In this document: positions 19,854 to 31,288 of the stretch, in pieces
Layout of the letters: each line of letters begins with the position of its first letter
Position numbering within the stretch: position 1 is the stretch's first letter
Assembly: GCF_900453105.1 (NCBI RefSeq)
Contig: NZ_UGPW01000001.1
Location: forward strand, 1,736,001 to 1,800,000
Source: Moraxella ovis
GTDB lineage: Bacteria; Pseudomonadota; Gammaproteobacteria; Pseudomonadales; Moraxellaceae
Length of the DNA stretch: 64,000 nt
Direction: 5' to 3'
Made by a program: the position numbers and the translations under genes
Notes under the pieces: generated by a model
Seen by the model: only the letters and a program-made list of their open reading frames with translations
What the model was told of the DNA's origin: nothing
Database searches by the model: none

Positions 19854-21251
19854 ATGAACACTTCTCAATTTCTCCAAGATCTAACCGCCACCCTACCCAC
19901 TCTCATCATCAAAACCGACCCCGACAGCCTAGACAACTGGGGCAAAGACTGGACGAAGCATTTTGCCCCTGCGCCGAGTGCGGTGGTGTTTCCTAAGACG
20001 ACAGAGGAAGTGGCTAAGATTGTAAGGCTTGCTAATGAGCATCAAGTATGTTTGGTGCCTAGTGGTGGACGTACAGGATTATCAGCAGGTGCTGTTGCCA
20101 GTAATGGTGAAGTGGTGGTAAGTTTTGATAAGATGAACGCCATTGGGACGTTTTATGAAGCTGATCGTATGGTAGAAGTAGAAGCTGGTGTGGTGACTAA
20201 GGCTTTGCAAGAATTTGCTGAATCTAAGAACTTACACTATGCCGTAGACTTTGCTTCATCTGGATCAAGTCAGATTGGCGGTAATATTAGTACCAACGCA
20301 GGTGGCATTAAAGTCATTCGTTATGGCATGACAAGAAATCAAATACTAGGATTAACTGTCGTTACTGGTAAAGGTGACATCTTAGAATTAAACGGCGGCA
20401 TGTTGAAGAATGCCACAGGTTACGATTTTCGTCATTTGTTTATCGGAGCAGAAGGCACGCTTGGCTTTGTAACTCGTGCATTGATAAAACTTGAAAAACA
20501 GCCGGTTAATTTGACCGCGATGGTATTGGGTGTGCCTGATTTTGGGTCGGTGGTGAGGTTGCTGAATCATTTTAATAAAGCTCTAACGCTGACGGCTTTT
20601 GAGTTTTTTAATCATCAAGCCTTAGGCAAGTCTGTCGCGGCAGGTCATGTCAAATTCCCCTTCGAGCAAGACAGCGCCTTTTATGTACTGCTTGAATTCG
20701 AGGCGACCTCTGATGACGTGATGGATGTCGCCATGAATGCCTACATGGCAGCCTGCGACATGGGCATCGCGACCGATGGCGTGATGAGTCAGAGCGTCGG
20801 GCAGCTTCACGAATTATGGAAGCTGCGTGAGACCATCCCCGAGGCGATTTTGGCCAAGACGTCATACACCAATGACATCTCGGTGCTGATCAGTCATCTA
20901 GATGGCTTTATTAACGACATCGAGACCGTGATTTGTGAGAACTATCCTAACTTTGAAGTGAACTGGGTGGGTCATATTGGCGATGGCAACCTGCATTTAA
21001 ACATCAGTAAATCTAATGATCTGTCTGATGATGAATTCTACCAAAAATGCGAGATGGTCAATAAATACGTCTTTGAAACGGTCAAAAAATACAAAGGCTC
21101 AATCTCTGCCGAGCATGGCGTGGGCATGACCAAAAAGCCGTATTTGGATTATACCCGTTCGCCTGCCGAGATTGAGTATATGAAAGCCATCAAGGCGGTA
21201 TTTGACCCTAATGGCATCATGAACCGTGGCAAGGTCTTTGACATGGATTAA
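19854..21251 (+). CDS. FAD-binding oxidoreductase, GlcD/D-2-hydroxyacid dehydrogenase family
   Basis: A 465-residue cytoplasmic flavoprotein. The FAD_binding_4 (PCMH) domain shows PSGGRTGLSAGAVASNGEVVV and the substrate-side GSSQIGGNISTNAGG and YGMTRNQILGL. The C-terminal FAD-oxidase_C domain has HIGDGNLHLN and SAEHGVGMTKKPYL, where the conserved histidines lie. These are the features of D-lactate, D-2-hydroxyglutarate and GlcD-type dehydrogenases. Closest in layout is the D-2-hydroxyglutarate dehydrogenase group, but the substrate cannot be read from sequence. Start chosen at MNTSQFL; in-frame GTG/ATG codons at 19827-19830 are alternatives without a better ribosome site. Confidence 0.88.
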   Translation: MNTSQFLQDLTATLPTLIIKTDPDSLDNWGKDWTKHFAPAPSAVVFPKTTEEVAKIVRLANEHQVCLVPSGGRTGLSAGAVASNGEVVVSFDKMNAIGTFYEADRMVEVEAGVVTKALQEFAESKNLHYAVDFASSGSSQIGGNISTNAGGIKVIRYGMTRNQILGLTVVTGKGDILELNGGMLKNATGYDFRHLFIGAEGTLGFVTRALIKLEKQPVNLTAMVLGVPDFGSVVRLLNHFNKALTLTAFEFFNHQALGKSVAAGHVKFPFEQDSAFYVLLEFEATSDDVMDVAMNAYMAACDMGIATDGVMSQSVGQLHELWKLRETIPEAILAKTSYTNDISVLISHLDGFINDIETVICENYPNFEVNWVGHIGDGNLHLNISKSNDLSDDEFYQKCEMVNKYVFETVKKYKGSISAEHGVGMTKKPYLDYTRSPAEIEYMKAIKAVFDPNGIMNRGKVFDMD

Positions 21252-21285
21252 TTTTAACGCTATTATCATAAATTCAAATTAATAA

Positions 21286-21316
21286 AAAATCCTGCCATAA
21301 CGACAGGATTTTTTAT
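21286..21316. terminator. Bidirectional terminator between the flavin dehydrogenase gene and groEL
   Basis: AAAAAATCCTG and CAGGATTTTTT form the arms, giving T-runs on both strands. Confidence 0.85.
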
Positions 21317-21345
21317 TGGGTAGTCAATAGCTGACAGCTAGGCGA

Positions 21346-23007
<1,662 letters not shown>

Positions 23008-23033
23008 TTAATGTAATTTAGGATGGGTTTAAT

Positions 23034-23318
23034 TTATTCCAATACACCCAATACGTCAGATTCTTTCATAATCAAAAGCTCTTCGCCGTCCACTTTGACG
23101 GTTTGACCTGCGTATTGACCAAATAGAACCTTGTCACCAACTTTCACATCCAGCGGACGCACGCCATTGTCCGTCACTTGACCATTGCCCACAGCGATGA
23201 TTTCGCCTTGTTGGGGTTTTTCTTGGGCGGAACCAGGGAGCAGGATACCACCTGCGGTTTTTTGCTCTTCTTCGGTACGGCGAACGACAATACGATCGTG
23301 TAAAGGACGAATTGACAT
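23034..23318 (-). CDS. groES: Co-chaperonin GroES (Hsp10)
   Basis: A 94-residue co-chaperonin beginning [14 protein letters not shown], the typical N-terminus. GGAGAAATCTT before the ATG at 23318 fixes the start; longer in-frame readings extend into the promoter. The mobile-loop region is [20 protein letters not shown]. First gene of groESL, under a heat-shock-type promoter. Confidence 0.97.
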   Translation of the reverse strand: MSIRPLHDRIVVRRTEEEQKTAGGILLPGSAQEKPQQGEIIAVGNGQVTDNGVRPLDVKVGDKVLFGQYAGQTVKVDGEELLIMKESDVLGVLE

Positions 23319-23367
23319 AAGATTTCTCCAAATTATTTTAAACTTACCGTAAAACGGATTAGCCCAA

Positions 23368-23396
23368 AAATGGCGGTTACTTAAAAATTTTTCAAG
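23368..23396 (-). promoter_or_regulatory. Sigma-32-like heat-shock promoter of groESL
   Basis: On the minus strand CTTGAAA (23396-23390) and CGCCATTT (23375-23368) are 14 bases apart. The known RpoH consensus is CTTGAAA-N11-16-CCCCATNT, so only one base of the -10 core differs. It lies 50 bases before groES. Confidence 0.75.
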
Positions 23397-23417
23397 GGGC
23401 AAAATTAAAATTTTTCA

Positions 23418-24893
23418 TCACAGCTTGGCACAAAACAAAAGTTTATCGCCAAAATCGCTCTTGGGGTCAAGCAAATAACGGCTGACATAGTCGTCCACAC
23501 AAGCATTTGTGCCAAATAAGCTCACCGTATGCCCATATTGTCCTGATAGCACGATCAAAGGGTCGTCAAACTTTTTTGCCATCGTCATTGCGTTGGGCAG
23601 TGGGGTGGCAAGGTCGTATTCATAAGAGACAAAAAGTAAGTTGGGTGTGTCATCATTGACCAAGTTTTCATTTAAATCGTCCGTTGCCGTCCACTGCCAA
23701 TAATAGCAAGAATCTAGATATTCATCGTCAGGACGAGTTTTGTAATTGTCAAATTGGCTTTGGTTGTCAATGGCTTTGGCGGATTTGATGTAATCGTCTT
23801 TGTCAAGTTTGGGGGCAGAGTCGGCACAGTTGATGATGGATAAAGCGTCCGAGCTAAAACTTTTTTCGCCAATTTTGGCAATTAGCTTTTCAAAGTCATA
23901 AGTGTCGGTTTTGCCCTGCATCAGCTCATCAAACATTTGGTGCATTTTTTGCCAAGCACTCTCATCGTTCATACTCTCGCCAAAAACGCCTATCAGTGCC
24001 TTTTGGTCAATGACTTTGCCGTCTTTGTCTTTTAAATCTTTTTGGGCGATGGTGTTTAGAGTGTCTAAAAAGGCTTGGTTTGGCTCTTTATTTTTGTCAA
24101 AGACACAAGGGGCTTGGCAGGACTTCATAAAACCATCAAGGGCGATTTGGGCGTGTTTTTGCTGGTTAAATAAAATGGTCTCCAAATCCTCCGCCGTATC
24201 CACCACGCCATCTGCCACGCCTGCACGCAGATGGGTGGGATAATGCTCGGCGTATTTGGCAACCAGCTTTGTACCATAAGAGTAGCCAACCATTGACCAA
24301 GTGTCGTTTTGTAATGCTTGACGGATACTGTCCAAATCAATCACCACTTCTTTTGAGCTGACAAAGGGCAAAATGTCCGCCCCTGTATGCTGTATGCAAG
24401 CGTCCATATAGGCTTTGGCATTGCCCTCTTCTTCTACCCCACCGCAGTCAATGGCAGGGGTGGAGGGCTTAACCCCTCGTGGGGCATAGCCTAAGATATG
24501 AAAACGCTCTTTGATGGCTTGACTGTATTCATCAGACCCCATCGTTGTACTCATATCAAGGCTATGACCGCCTGGCCCGCCGCTTAGTAAGAGCAAATCG
24601 CCAACAATGTCATCGCCTGTGGCTGACAGGCGTGTCAAGGGAATGGTAAAGTGCTTGCCGTCAGGCTTGGCATAATCCACAGGCACAGACAAAGTGGCAC
24701 ATTGTAAACTGGTGGGTGGCGGTAGGATAAACCACGACCAGTAAGTGGGGCGATAGCAAGAATGCCAAGTAATGTCGCCTTGTTTGGTAGACCCACTAAT
24801 GAGATACAGATAAAAGCACAGTAAAATGGCGATAAGTGCGACGATAAAAATAGTGATATATTTTAAAAATGATTTTAATAATTTTAAAGTCAT
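23418..24893 (-). CDS. Membrane-anchored alpha/beta hydrolase, TAP-like
   Basis: About 491 residues from the ATG at 24893. One N-terminal membrane segment (roughly 10-33, FLKYITIFIVALIAILLCFYL) is followed by an extracytoplasmic hydrolase domain. The oxyanion motif LLLSGGPGGHSLD sits near 102-114. The nucleophile elbow VGYSYGTK places the serine at about 205. The C-terminal TAP-like region (YEYDLATPLP, then GQYGHTVSLFGTNACVDDYV) supplies the Asp and His expected of the triad. This matches the S33 peptidase/tripeptidyl-aminopeptidase-like family; the substrate is unknown. The ribosome site is poor, so the start is uncertain by several codons. Confidence 0.8.
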   Translation of the reverse strand: MTLKLLKSFLKYITIFIVALIAILLCFYLYLISGSTKQGDITWHSCYRPTYWSWFILPPPTSLQCATLSVPVDYAKPDGKHFTIPLTRLSATGDDIVGDLLLLSGGPGGHSLDMSTTMGSDEYSQAIKERFHILGYAPRGVKPSTPAIDCGGVEEEGNAKAYMDACIQHTGADILPFVSSKEVVIDLDSIRQALQNDTWSMVGYSYGTKLVAKYAEHYPTHLRAGVADGVVDTAEDLETILFNQQKHAQIALDGFMKSCQAPCVFDKNKEPNQAFLDTLNTIAQKDLKDKDGKVIDQKALIGVFGESMNDESAWQKMHQMFDELMQGKTDTYDFEKLIAKIGEKSFSSDALSIINCADSAPKLDKDDYIKSAKAIDNQSQFDNYKTRPDDEYLDSCYYWQWTATDDLNENLVNDDTPNLLFVSYEYDLATPLPNAMTMAKKFDDPLIVLSGQYGHTVSLFGTNACVDDYVSRYLLDPKSDFGDKLLFCAKL

Positions 24894-25120
24894 ACAAAAC
24901 CCACAAACTAGCAAATTTTAAAAGTTATATGATAACATAAAATGTAACAAAATATGCATAATGATTAGTTTGCTTTATGATAATGGCAAATAAAATATGG
25001 TTTGAGAAATTTTTCTCACAAAATGCTACAAATGATCACGCCATCGCCCTTGTAATTGTAACAAAAGATGTCAATAATAAGCCCATGTTTTCAATTAATT
25101 TACAAAGCAAGAGAGTGATT

Positions 25121-25825
25121 ATGTCTATATTAAATAAATTTTTCAAAACTGCCACCACTGCCACTGTTGCCACAGGCATTGCCATGGGGGCAACCTTATC
25201 TGCCAATGCGACGGATTTATCGGGCTTTTCTGCCACTTATGTGGTCAAAGCAGACGGCAGATCAGGCACAGCGACTCGCACCCTGACTAAATCGGGCAAT
25301 AACTACAACTATACCGTAAAGGCGTCAGCTGCTCGCATCGCAAGTGTCGATCAGTCGTCTAAGTTTAGTCTGTCAGGCGGCAGAATTCTACCATCGAGCT
25401 CATCAATGTCTGTGCGTCTATTTGGCGTAGGTAACACACACAGCATCAAATTTAATAACTCTGCCAAGACAGCTGTTTCAACTTATAAAGGAAAATCGAC
25501 CACTCTAAAAATGAGCTCTCAGGCCTATGACGATCTAAGCCTAGAAGCCCAAATCCGCCAAGAATTGATTAACGGCAGATTCTCTGGCAACTATCATTTG
25601 GTGCGCAAAACCAGCATCGATACCGCCAAATTCAAACGCTCAGGCACAAGTAAGCTGACCGTCCCTGCAGGTACTTATGATGTGGTTCGTATTGACCGAG
25701 TACATGACGATCGTGACCGTGCGACGAGTTTTTGGTTAGCACCTAGTCTAAACTACCTACCCGTCAAAGTCAGTCAGACCAACGACGGCAAGACCATCTC
25801 TATGGAGCTAACCAAGACGAACTGA
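25121..25825 (+). CDS. DUF3108 domain protein, secreted
   Basis: A 234-residue exported protein. The ATG at 25121 follows GAGAGTGATT and begins a signal peptide (MSILNKFFKTATTATVATGI..., cleavage likely after SANA near 33). The mature part opens with LSGFSATYVVKADGRSGTATRTL, and the body is beta-rich with the C-terminal RVHDDRDRATSFWLAPSLNYLPVKVSQTNDGK, all typical of DUF3108. Such proteins are periplasmic or outer-membrane beta folds of unknown role. A strong terminator follows. Confidence 0.83.
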   Translation: MSILNKFFKTATTATVATGIAMGATLSANATDLSGFSATYVVKADGRSGTATRTLTKSGNNYNYTVKASAARIASVDQSSKFSLSGGRILPSSSSMSVRLFGVGNTHSIKFNNSAKTAVSTYKGKSTTLKMSSQAYDDLSLEAQIRQELINGRFSGNYHLVRKTSIDTAKFKRSGTSKLTVPAGTYDVVRIDRVHDDRDRATSFWLAPSLNYLPVKVSQTNDGKTISMELTKTN

Positions 25826-25843
25826 TCTGATGGGTCAGCTACC

Positions 25844-25881
25844 AATAAAAACAGCAGGGTTATCGCCCTGCTGTTTTTATT
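25844..25881. terminator. Bidirectional terminator after the DUF3108 gene
   Basis: AATAAAAACAGCAGGG and CCCTGCTGTTTTTATT pair around a 6-base loop, with T-runs on both strands. Confidence 0.9.
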
Positions 25882-25895
25882 ATGTCTGCCTAAGA

Positions 25896-26300
25896 TTATT
25901 TGTGCATCGGTGGTAGGCGTTTTAGTAGAATGAACAGATAACAATTGATAAATAACAAGACAATAAACTCTACCAATCGCATCCCCCAGATGCCAGCACT
26001 CACCCCTTCGTAATAGCGAATCAGCGCAAGCACGCCTGCCACGCTCAGATATACCAACGTAACAATACTGGCAAAAATCAGCACATAAGGTGAATTGCCA
26101 CGCATGATCGCAGGCGTAAATAATAACGCAGGCAACATCGCCAGAATCTGCACAACCACACCATTCATGACATTAACATCTGTTAGCATCATGATAGACA
26201 GCGGATAAATGATGATAGCAAGCACCACCCACAGCCACCAGCACAGCTTTAGGCGTTGATGAATGGGCTGGATGGGTTTTTTAACAAATGGTTTTTTCAT
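25896..26300 (-). CDS. DUF2069 inner membrane protein
   Basis: A 134-residue protein with four predicted membrane segments (starting around residues 20, 47, 73 and 106). Positively charged N-terminus MKKPFVKKPIQPIHQ. It matches the DUF2069 family, which is often encoded just after wrbA, as here (12-base gap, same strand). Function unknown; the pairing with wrbA suggests a shared transcript rather than a proven joint role. Confidence 0.82.
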   Translation of the reverse strand: MKKPFVKKPIQPIHQRLKLCWWLWVVLAIIIYPLSIMMLTDVNVMNGVVVQILAMLPALLFTPAIMRGNSPYVLIFASIVTLVYLSVAGVLALIRYYEGVSAGIWGMRLVEFIVLLFINCYLFILLKRLPPMHK

Positions 26301-26312
26301 GAGTGTGTTTTA

Positions 26313-26906
26313 TTAATTGGCTAATTTTTTGGCGATATTGGCAAGGCGTACGCCCTGAGCGATGGCAAGCGCTCGCTCATCTGCCGTCATGGCGAATTCA
26401 TGAGTCGCGCCTGTGACACTACTCACCCCATATGGCGTGCCACCACGAACCGTACGACTAAGCTCGGCGTGTGCATAAGGCAGCCCCACCACCAGCATAC
26501 CATGATGAAGCAGCGGCATCATCATGCTGACCAATGTCGTCTCGTTGCCACCGTGCATCGTGCCTGTGCTGGTAAAGACGCACGCTGGTTTGCCTTGCAA
26601 CGCCCCCGAAAGCCATTGACTGACCGTGTTGTCCCAAAAGTACTTCATGCTGGCTGACATATTGCCAAAATGCGTCGGACTGCCGACCGCCAGAGCTGCA
26701 CAATCTGCCAGCTCGTCCATCGTGCAATACAAATCGCCTTCATCAGGAATGGCAGGTGCCATCTGCTCGGTGACGCTTGAGACCTTAGGCACGCGGCGTA
26801 TCTTAACCGCTGCACCTGTATTCATCACCCCCTCTGCGATGGCATAGGCAAGCTCTTTGGTGCGGTGGTGGTTGGTGTCATACAAGACTAAGACATAAGA
26901 AGTCAT
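26313..26906 (-). CDS. wrbA: NAD(P)H:quinone oxidoreductase WrbA
   Basis: A 197-residue flavodoxin-fold quinone reductase. FMN phosphate binding is seen in LVLYDTNHHRTKELAYAIAEG. The loop GSPTHFGNMSASMKYFWD and STGTMHGGNETTLVSM are signature WrbA segments, as is GGTPYGVSSVTG. It performs two-electron quinone reduction in the cytoplasm, which avoids semiquinone formation. First gene of wrbA-DUF2069. Confidence 0.92.
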   Translation of the reverse strand: MTSYVLVLYDTNHHRTKELAYAIAEGVMNTGAAVKIRRVPKVSSVTEQMAPAIPDEGDLYCTMDELADCAALAVGSPTHFGNMSASMKYFWDNTVSQWLSGALQGKPACVFTSTGTMHGGNETTLVSMMMPLLHHGMLVVGLPYAHAELSRTVRGGTPYGVSSVTGATHEFAMTADERALAIAQGVRLANIAKKLAN

Positions 26907-27257
26907 GGCATTTTCCTTTAATTAGTGAGTGAGCACTGGTGTGAATGATACAGCAAAAATCACAATCTGACTGAACAATCTGACCTTATTCCAATCATCA
27001 AAGCCCAGCACTCAAAGACGCTGTATCATTATAGCCCAAAAACAGCTCAAAACTTAATCCGCCCGCCAAAAGATGCGTGAATCTTTTTTAAAATCCATCA
27101 GTACGCCATCTTGGCGTGTATGATGGGCATTCTGTTTAGTAGTTTTGTAATGTTTAAGCAAAAAAAACTTTAAAAACGCACGATATTTGTTACACTATAA
27201 GCTTTATTGGGTGCTGGTTTGCACGCTTAACTCACTGCTAAATTTGAACGAACAACC
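26907..27257. other. Intergenic region between divergent wrbA and yihY
   Basis: Must contain both promoters. The only structure I see is a small hairpin at 27103-27117 (ACGCCA/TGGCGT). A TATAAG element near 27195 could be the yihY -10, but its -35 is poor. No gene seen. Confidence 0.4.
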
Positions 27258-28757
27258 ATGACAAATCTTTTGAACAAACTTCCTTTCGCCCATCACCGCT
27301 GGTTCATGTACTTACGACTGCTGCTGCGTCATTTCACAGAGGACGACTGCCAGCAAAAAGCTGCAAGCTTGACCTACACGACCTTGTTGTCGCTCGTGCC
27401 GATTTTGACGGTGATGCTGGTGGTGTTTTCAAGCGTCCCTGCCCTATCAGGTATGCGTGAGCAGATGCAGGAGATGATTTATAACAACCTTTTGCCATCA
27501 TCAGGAGCTCAGCTTGGGGCGTACTTTGAAAGCTTCGCTGAAAAATCCAGCAATCTGGGCATCGTTGGTGTGATTGGTCTGTTCATCACCACCATCATGA
27601 CCTTGATGACCATCGAGACAGCATTCAACAAAATCTGGCGCGTCAAAGAGCGTTCTGGCGGTGCAGAGAGCATCATTCGTTACTGGGCTCTCATCACGCT
27701 AGGACCTGTCGTTCTTGCGGTGGCGTTTGGTGCATCCAGTGCCATTCAAAGTGTTGATTTTCTCAATCGTCAAATCGCAGGTTATGGCATCGATTGGTCG
27801 ATTTGGGCGTACTTGGTGTCGGTATGCATCACGATGGGTGGCTTCATTGGAATGTATTGGTTCATTCCAAAGGTACAAGTCCCCATCAAAAATGCCGTCA
27901 TCGCTGGTGTGGCGGCAGCGGTGCTTTTTGAGAGCCTGCGTGCTGTGTTTGGTACGGTGATGAGCAACTTCACAAGCTACGAGGCGATTTATGGGGCATT
28001 TGCTGCTTTGCCGATTTTTCTGCTTTGGGTGTACTTGTCGTGGAACATCATTCTTTTAGGTGTAGAAATCAGCTATACCTTGACCATCTTTGATGACAAA
28101 GAAGTGCCTGTACGCCACCCTTTGCTAAGCTTGTTAGATATGCTCAACCTGACCTACAAGCGTTACAAAGAAGGCAAAACGGTCAGCGAGCACGAGCTGC
28201 GTGAGGTATTAGGAAGAAGAGAGCTGCCCAAATGGAGCTTGTACATCGAACAGCTCATCGAGGACGAACTCATCACACGCACCAAAAACGATGAGTATGT
28301 CTTAAAGACTGACCTAAGCAGCATCAGCCTTTGGCAGTTTTACAAAACTTTGCCCTATCCACTGCCCATCAAGGACGAACTCGATGCCTTGAAAGCTGCC
28401 GATTATGACCCTTGGTTTGTTGAGCTTTATAAGAATTTGACCAAAGTTGAACGCACGGCAAAAGGCGAGCTTGATGTGCGACTGTCTGAACTGTTTGAAA
28501 GTACGCCACTTCGCCAAAAAGAGGAAATCGTACGCATCACAAGCACAAATGCCGATGCCCAAAGCGATGTCGAGGGCTTCACCAACGGCACACGCCGAGA
28601 GGTCGACGAAAATGGCGAGACGTTCATCGTGCCTGATGGCAAGGCAGCGTTTACCGAAAGTCGTCTGACCAAGCTGATACGCCTGCTCAAAAAAGCCCAT
28701 CATCTGTTTGGGCAAGGCAAAAAGTCGGTCAATGATGTCAAGCAAGGTCTCAAATGA
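27258..28757 (+). CDS. YihY/BrkB family inner membrane protein with C-terminal extension
   Basis: A 499-residue protein. The first 285 residues form the YihY/virulence-factor-BrkB membrane domain with six predicted helices and the conserved KAASLTYTTLLSLVPILTV and IYGAFAALPIFLLWVYLSWNIILLGVEI. Residues about 290-380 are a soluble winged-helix-like region (SEHELREVLGRRELPKWSLYIEQLIEDELI), seen in many YihY proteins. The last hundred residues are charged and low in recognisable motifs. It is not an RNase despite the old RNase BN name. Transport or envelope role unproven. A terminator follows at once. Confidence 0.87.
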   Translation: MTNLLNKLPFAHHRWFMYLRLLLRHFTEDDCQQKAASLTYTTLLSLVPILTVMLVVFSSVPALSGMREQMQEMIYNNLLPSSGAQLGAYFESFAEKSSNLGIVGVIGLFITTIMTLMTIETAFNKIWRVKERSGGAESIIRYWALITLGPVVLAVAFGASSAIQSVDFLNRQIAGYGIDWSIWAYLVSVCITMGGFIGMYWFIPKVQVPIKNAVIAGVAAAVLFESLRAVFGTVMSNFTSYEAIYGAFAALPIFLLWVYLSWNIILLGVEISYTLTIFDDKEVPVRHPLLSLLDMLNLTYKRYKEGKTVSEHELREVLGRRELPKWSLYIEQLIEDELITRTKNDEYVLKTDLSSISLWQFYKTLPYPLPIKDELDALKAADYDPWFVELYKNLTKVERTAKGELDVRLSELFESTPLRQKEEIVRITSTNADAQSDVEGFTNGTRREVDENGETFIVPDGKAAFTESRLTKLIRLLKKAHHLFGQGKKSVNDVKQGLK

Positions 28758-28760
28758 ACA

Positions 28761-28798
28761 AAAAAATCGCCAAACCAGCCAGTTTGGCGATTTTTTTT
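28761..28798. terminator. Bidirectional terminator between yihY and pyrX
   Basis: The stem AAATCGCCAAAC/GTTTGGCGATTT has a 6-base loop, with an eight-T run on the plus strand and an A-run on the other side. Confidence 0.9.
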
Positions 28799-28811
28799 GA
28801 CAACCCAAAAC

Positions 28812-29966
28812 TCAATCAAAGAAAGTCGCCACCGTCTTACCGGTCAGCTGTTTTGTCAAAAACGGCGTGTTTTTGCCCGAGGAGAGCATGGTGCACTCGT
28901 CCACACGCCATGACAGCTTAGGGTCAATCAACACGGCACCGCCAATCATCTCATAGTCATGAATGCCAGCGATTTTGGCAGGATTTAGGCAGATTTTTTC
29001 TACCAGTGTCTCAGCACTCAAAACGCCGTCTGCCACCAGCTGACAGCCAAGCGACACGAAAGTATCTAAGTTGCTGATGCCTGCTGCACACTCACCAAAA
29101 GGTGCTTGTTTGGCACTGGCAGAGAGTGGCTCATGATGAGAGCAGATGGCATCAATCGTGCCGTCTTGCAGACCCTGAATGAGTGCCCGCTGATCGGTAT
29201 TAGAACGCAAAGGCGGATAAACAAGAGCATTGGCATCATAGCCTTCTAGGGCATCATCAGTCAGATGCAGCTGGTGCATGGCGACATCACAAGTGATGGG
29301 TAGCCCTTTTGCTTTCGCCCATCGAATCAGCTCCACCGAAGTGCGACAGCTCAACTGGCTAAAATGAGCTGTGATGCCCGTTTCCTCGACCATGAGCAGC
29401 TGTTTAGACAAAGCGATGGTTTCGGCCAGCCATGGAATGCCCGCCAGACCATGAAATGAGGCGATGTAGCCATCATGAGCCACGCCTTGCTCTGACAGGC
29501 TGGGTTCGTTGGGATAAAAAAACACTTTTAGCCCAAAGGTGGCGGCGTATTCCAGCGTGCGTAACATGACCAAATCAGACTCAAAGCCACAAGCCGTGTT
29601 GGTTACACCAATCACGCCACCTTGTTTTAATCCTGCCAAATTCGCCAGCTGCTTACCTGCCAACCCTTGTGTCAATGCCCCTAAGATGTGCAGATGAATG
29701 CCGCCATCTTGGCGAGCTTTGTCACGCAGACCCTTCAAAAGTGAGCCATTTTCGAGCACAGGGTTGGTGTCTGGTGGCAGCACGATGTGCAAGATGCCAT
29801 TATCACGAGCGGCCCTACCCTCACTTGCCAGCGTGCCATGTGACTGATGACCCGGCTCACGCAGGCGAGCACACAAATCCACGATGGGCGGAATGAGCCA
29901 TTTGCCTTCGGTGGGTGTGTCATTCAAGGTGGGCTGTCTCCAAGTAGTAGGAAGCAGATTTTTCAT
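28812..29966 (-). CDS. pyrX: Inactive dihydroorotase-like protein PyrX (PyrC')
   Basis: A 384-residue dihydroorotase-fold protein. The first metal-binding motif, normally DxHxH before LREPG, reads DLCARLREPG here, so both histidines are replaced (Cys32, Arg34). In Pseudomonas and relatives such PyrC' proteins do not catalyse the reaction but are needed to assemble active aspartate transcarbamoylase dodecamers with PyrB. pyrB lies upstream on the same strand, separated by about 290 bases, which fits that role. A true PyrC must be encoded elsewhere. Confidence 0.88.
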   Translation of the reverse strand: MKNLLPTTWRQPTLNDTPTEGKWLIPPIVDLCARLREPGHQSHGTLASEGRAARDNGILHIVLPPDTNPVLENGSLLKGLRDKARQDGGIHLHILGALTQGLAGKQLANLAGLKQGGVIGVTNTACGFESDLVMLRTLEYAATFGLKVFFYPNEPSLSEQGVAHDGYIASFHGLAGIPWLAETIALSKQLLMVEETGITAHFSQLSCRTSVELIRWAKAKGLPITCDVAMHQLHLTDDALEGYDANALVYPPLRSNTDQRALIQGLQDGTIDAICSHHEPLSASAKQAPFGECAAGISNLDTFVSLGCQLVADGVLSAETLVEKICLNPAKIAGIHDYEMIGGAVLIDPKLSWRVDECTMLSSGKNTPFLTKQLTGKTVATFFD

Positions 29967-30259
29967 CGTTATTTCTCTTGTTTTTTAGGTAAGCTTGATT
30001 GTCTAAGCACTGTTTACTGCGATGCTACGGATTGATTGTGTTGATGGCTGTCATAGATGGGCACCAGACGCTGTCTTAGCTTGGCGTGTGCGGCGTTCAC
30101 AAAAGCCAAAATCGACCGCCACAGCACAAGCAAGAATGAATTTTAAGCCAAACAAGGATAGACTGATGTCAAAAACCTTTTGGCATTTGACACACAGCAA
30201 CCAACGACGCGGCAGCGGTCTGTCTTATGATGGCAAAATCATCCGTCAAGCCTTTGGCA

Positions 30260-31288
30260 TCAAGCCTGCCTTCTCATCTCGTCTTGACCACGCATCGCCA
30301 TCGCCATCACCGCCATGCGAACAGCGATGCCGTTACTCACCTGCTTTAAAATCACCGACTGCTCGCCATCTGCCACACCAGACGCTATCTCCACGCCACG
30401 GTTCATGGGGCCGGGGTGCATGACCAACGCATTTGGTTTGGCAAGAGCAACACGAGTCTCGGTAATGCCATACATCTTGTAATACTCAGACGTGGATGGC
30501 AACAGTGGCGAGCCGATGCGTTCGTTTTGAATACGCAAGCCGATGACCACATCTACGCCTGCCAGCCCCTCTGCCATGTCCTCAAACACACGCACGCCAT
30601 AACGCTCGATGCCTTTTGGCAGAAGCGTTCTGGGTGCGATGACACGAATGTCACGCAAGCCCAAAGTGCTCAATGCCGAGATGTCCGAGCGAGCCACACG
30701 GCTGTGCTTGATGTCGCCCACGATGGCAATAGACAGCTTGTCGAAAGTAGTGTTGTGTTTGAGACAGTATTCACGATGAATGGTGAGCATATCCAGCATG
30801 GCCTGGGTGGGGTGGGCGTGCCAGCCATCGCCTGCATTGATGACGGCGACATTTGGGGTAACTTCGGTCGCCATAAAATGAGCCGCCCCACTTGATGAAT
30901 GACGCACCACGAACATATCAGCACTCATCGCCTCCAAGTTCCACAGCGTATCACGCAAAGTCTCGCCTTTGGAAGTGGAGGATTTGGCGATATCAAGGTT
31001 CAGCACATTTGCCCCCAGTCGCTTTTGGGCAGCTTCAAAAGTGGTGCGAGTGCGTGTGGAGTTTTCAAAAAAAAGATTCATGACCGTCTTGCCTGCCAAC
31101 TCATCGGTATTGATGAGTCGCCCATCTTTGTCAAAGTAACCCATCGCCTTGTCGATGATGTTTTCAAGCTGAATACAAGACAGCCCCTCAACACCGATGA
31201 AATGGCGAATACCGCCCTCTTTGGTGTCATGTAGCATGAGTTGTGGGCGGGCGAGTGATTGATTGAGACGCTCGGTGATGTGATACAT
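30260..31288 (-). CDS. pyrB: Aspartate carbamoyltransferase catalytic chain
   Basis: A 342-residue catalytic chain that condenses carbamoyl phosphate and aspartate, the committed step of pyrimidine synthesis. Carbamoyl-phosphate binding STRTR lies at 77-81 in [17 protein letters not shown] is in [12 protein letters not shown], and [11 protein letters not shown] precedes the C-terminus. No pyrI is encoded nearby. With pyrX next, it probably forms the PyrB/PyrX dodecamer of the Pseudomonas type. Confidence 0.95.
   Translation of the reverse strand: MYHITERLNQSLARPQLMLHDTKEGGIRHFIGVEGLSCIQLENIIDKAMGYFDKDGRLINTDELAGKTVMNLFFENSTRTRTTFEAAQKRLGANVLNLDIAKSSTSKGETLRDTLWNLEAMSADMFVVRHSSSGAAHFMATEVTPNVAVINAGDGWHAHPTQAMLDMLTIHREYCLKHNTTFDKLSIAIVGDIKHSRVARSDISALSTLGLRDIRVIAPRTLLPKGIERYGVRVFEDMAEGLAGVDVVIGLRIQNERIGSPLLPSTSEYYKMYGITETRVALAKPNALVMHPGPMNRGVEIASGVADGEQSVILKQVSNGIAVRMAVMAMAMRGQDEMRRQA

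Noticed and set aside
30022..30423. A 133-residue open frame on the plus strand between pyrX and pyrB
   Set aside because: It runs into pyrB antisense, has odd composition (many Arg, Pro and Ser) and no family likeness.
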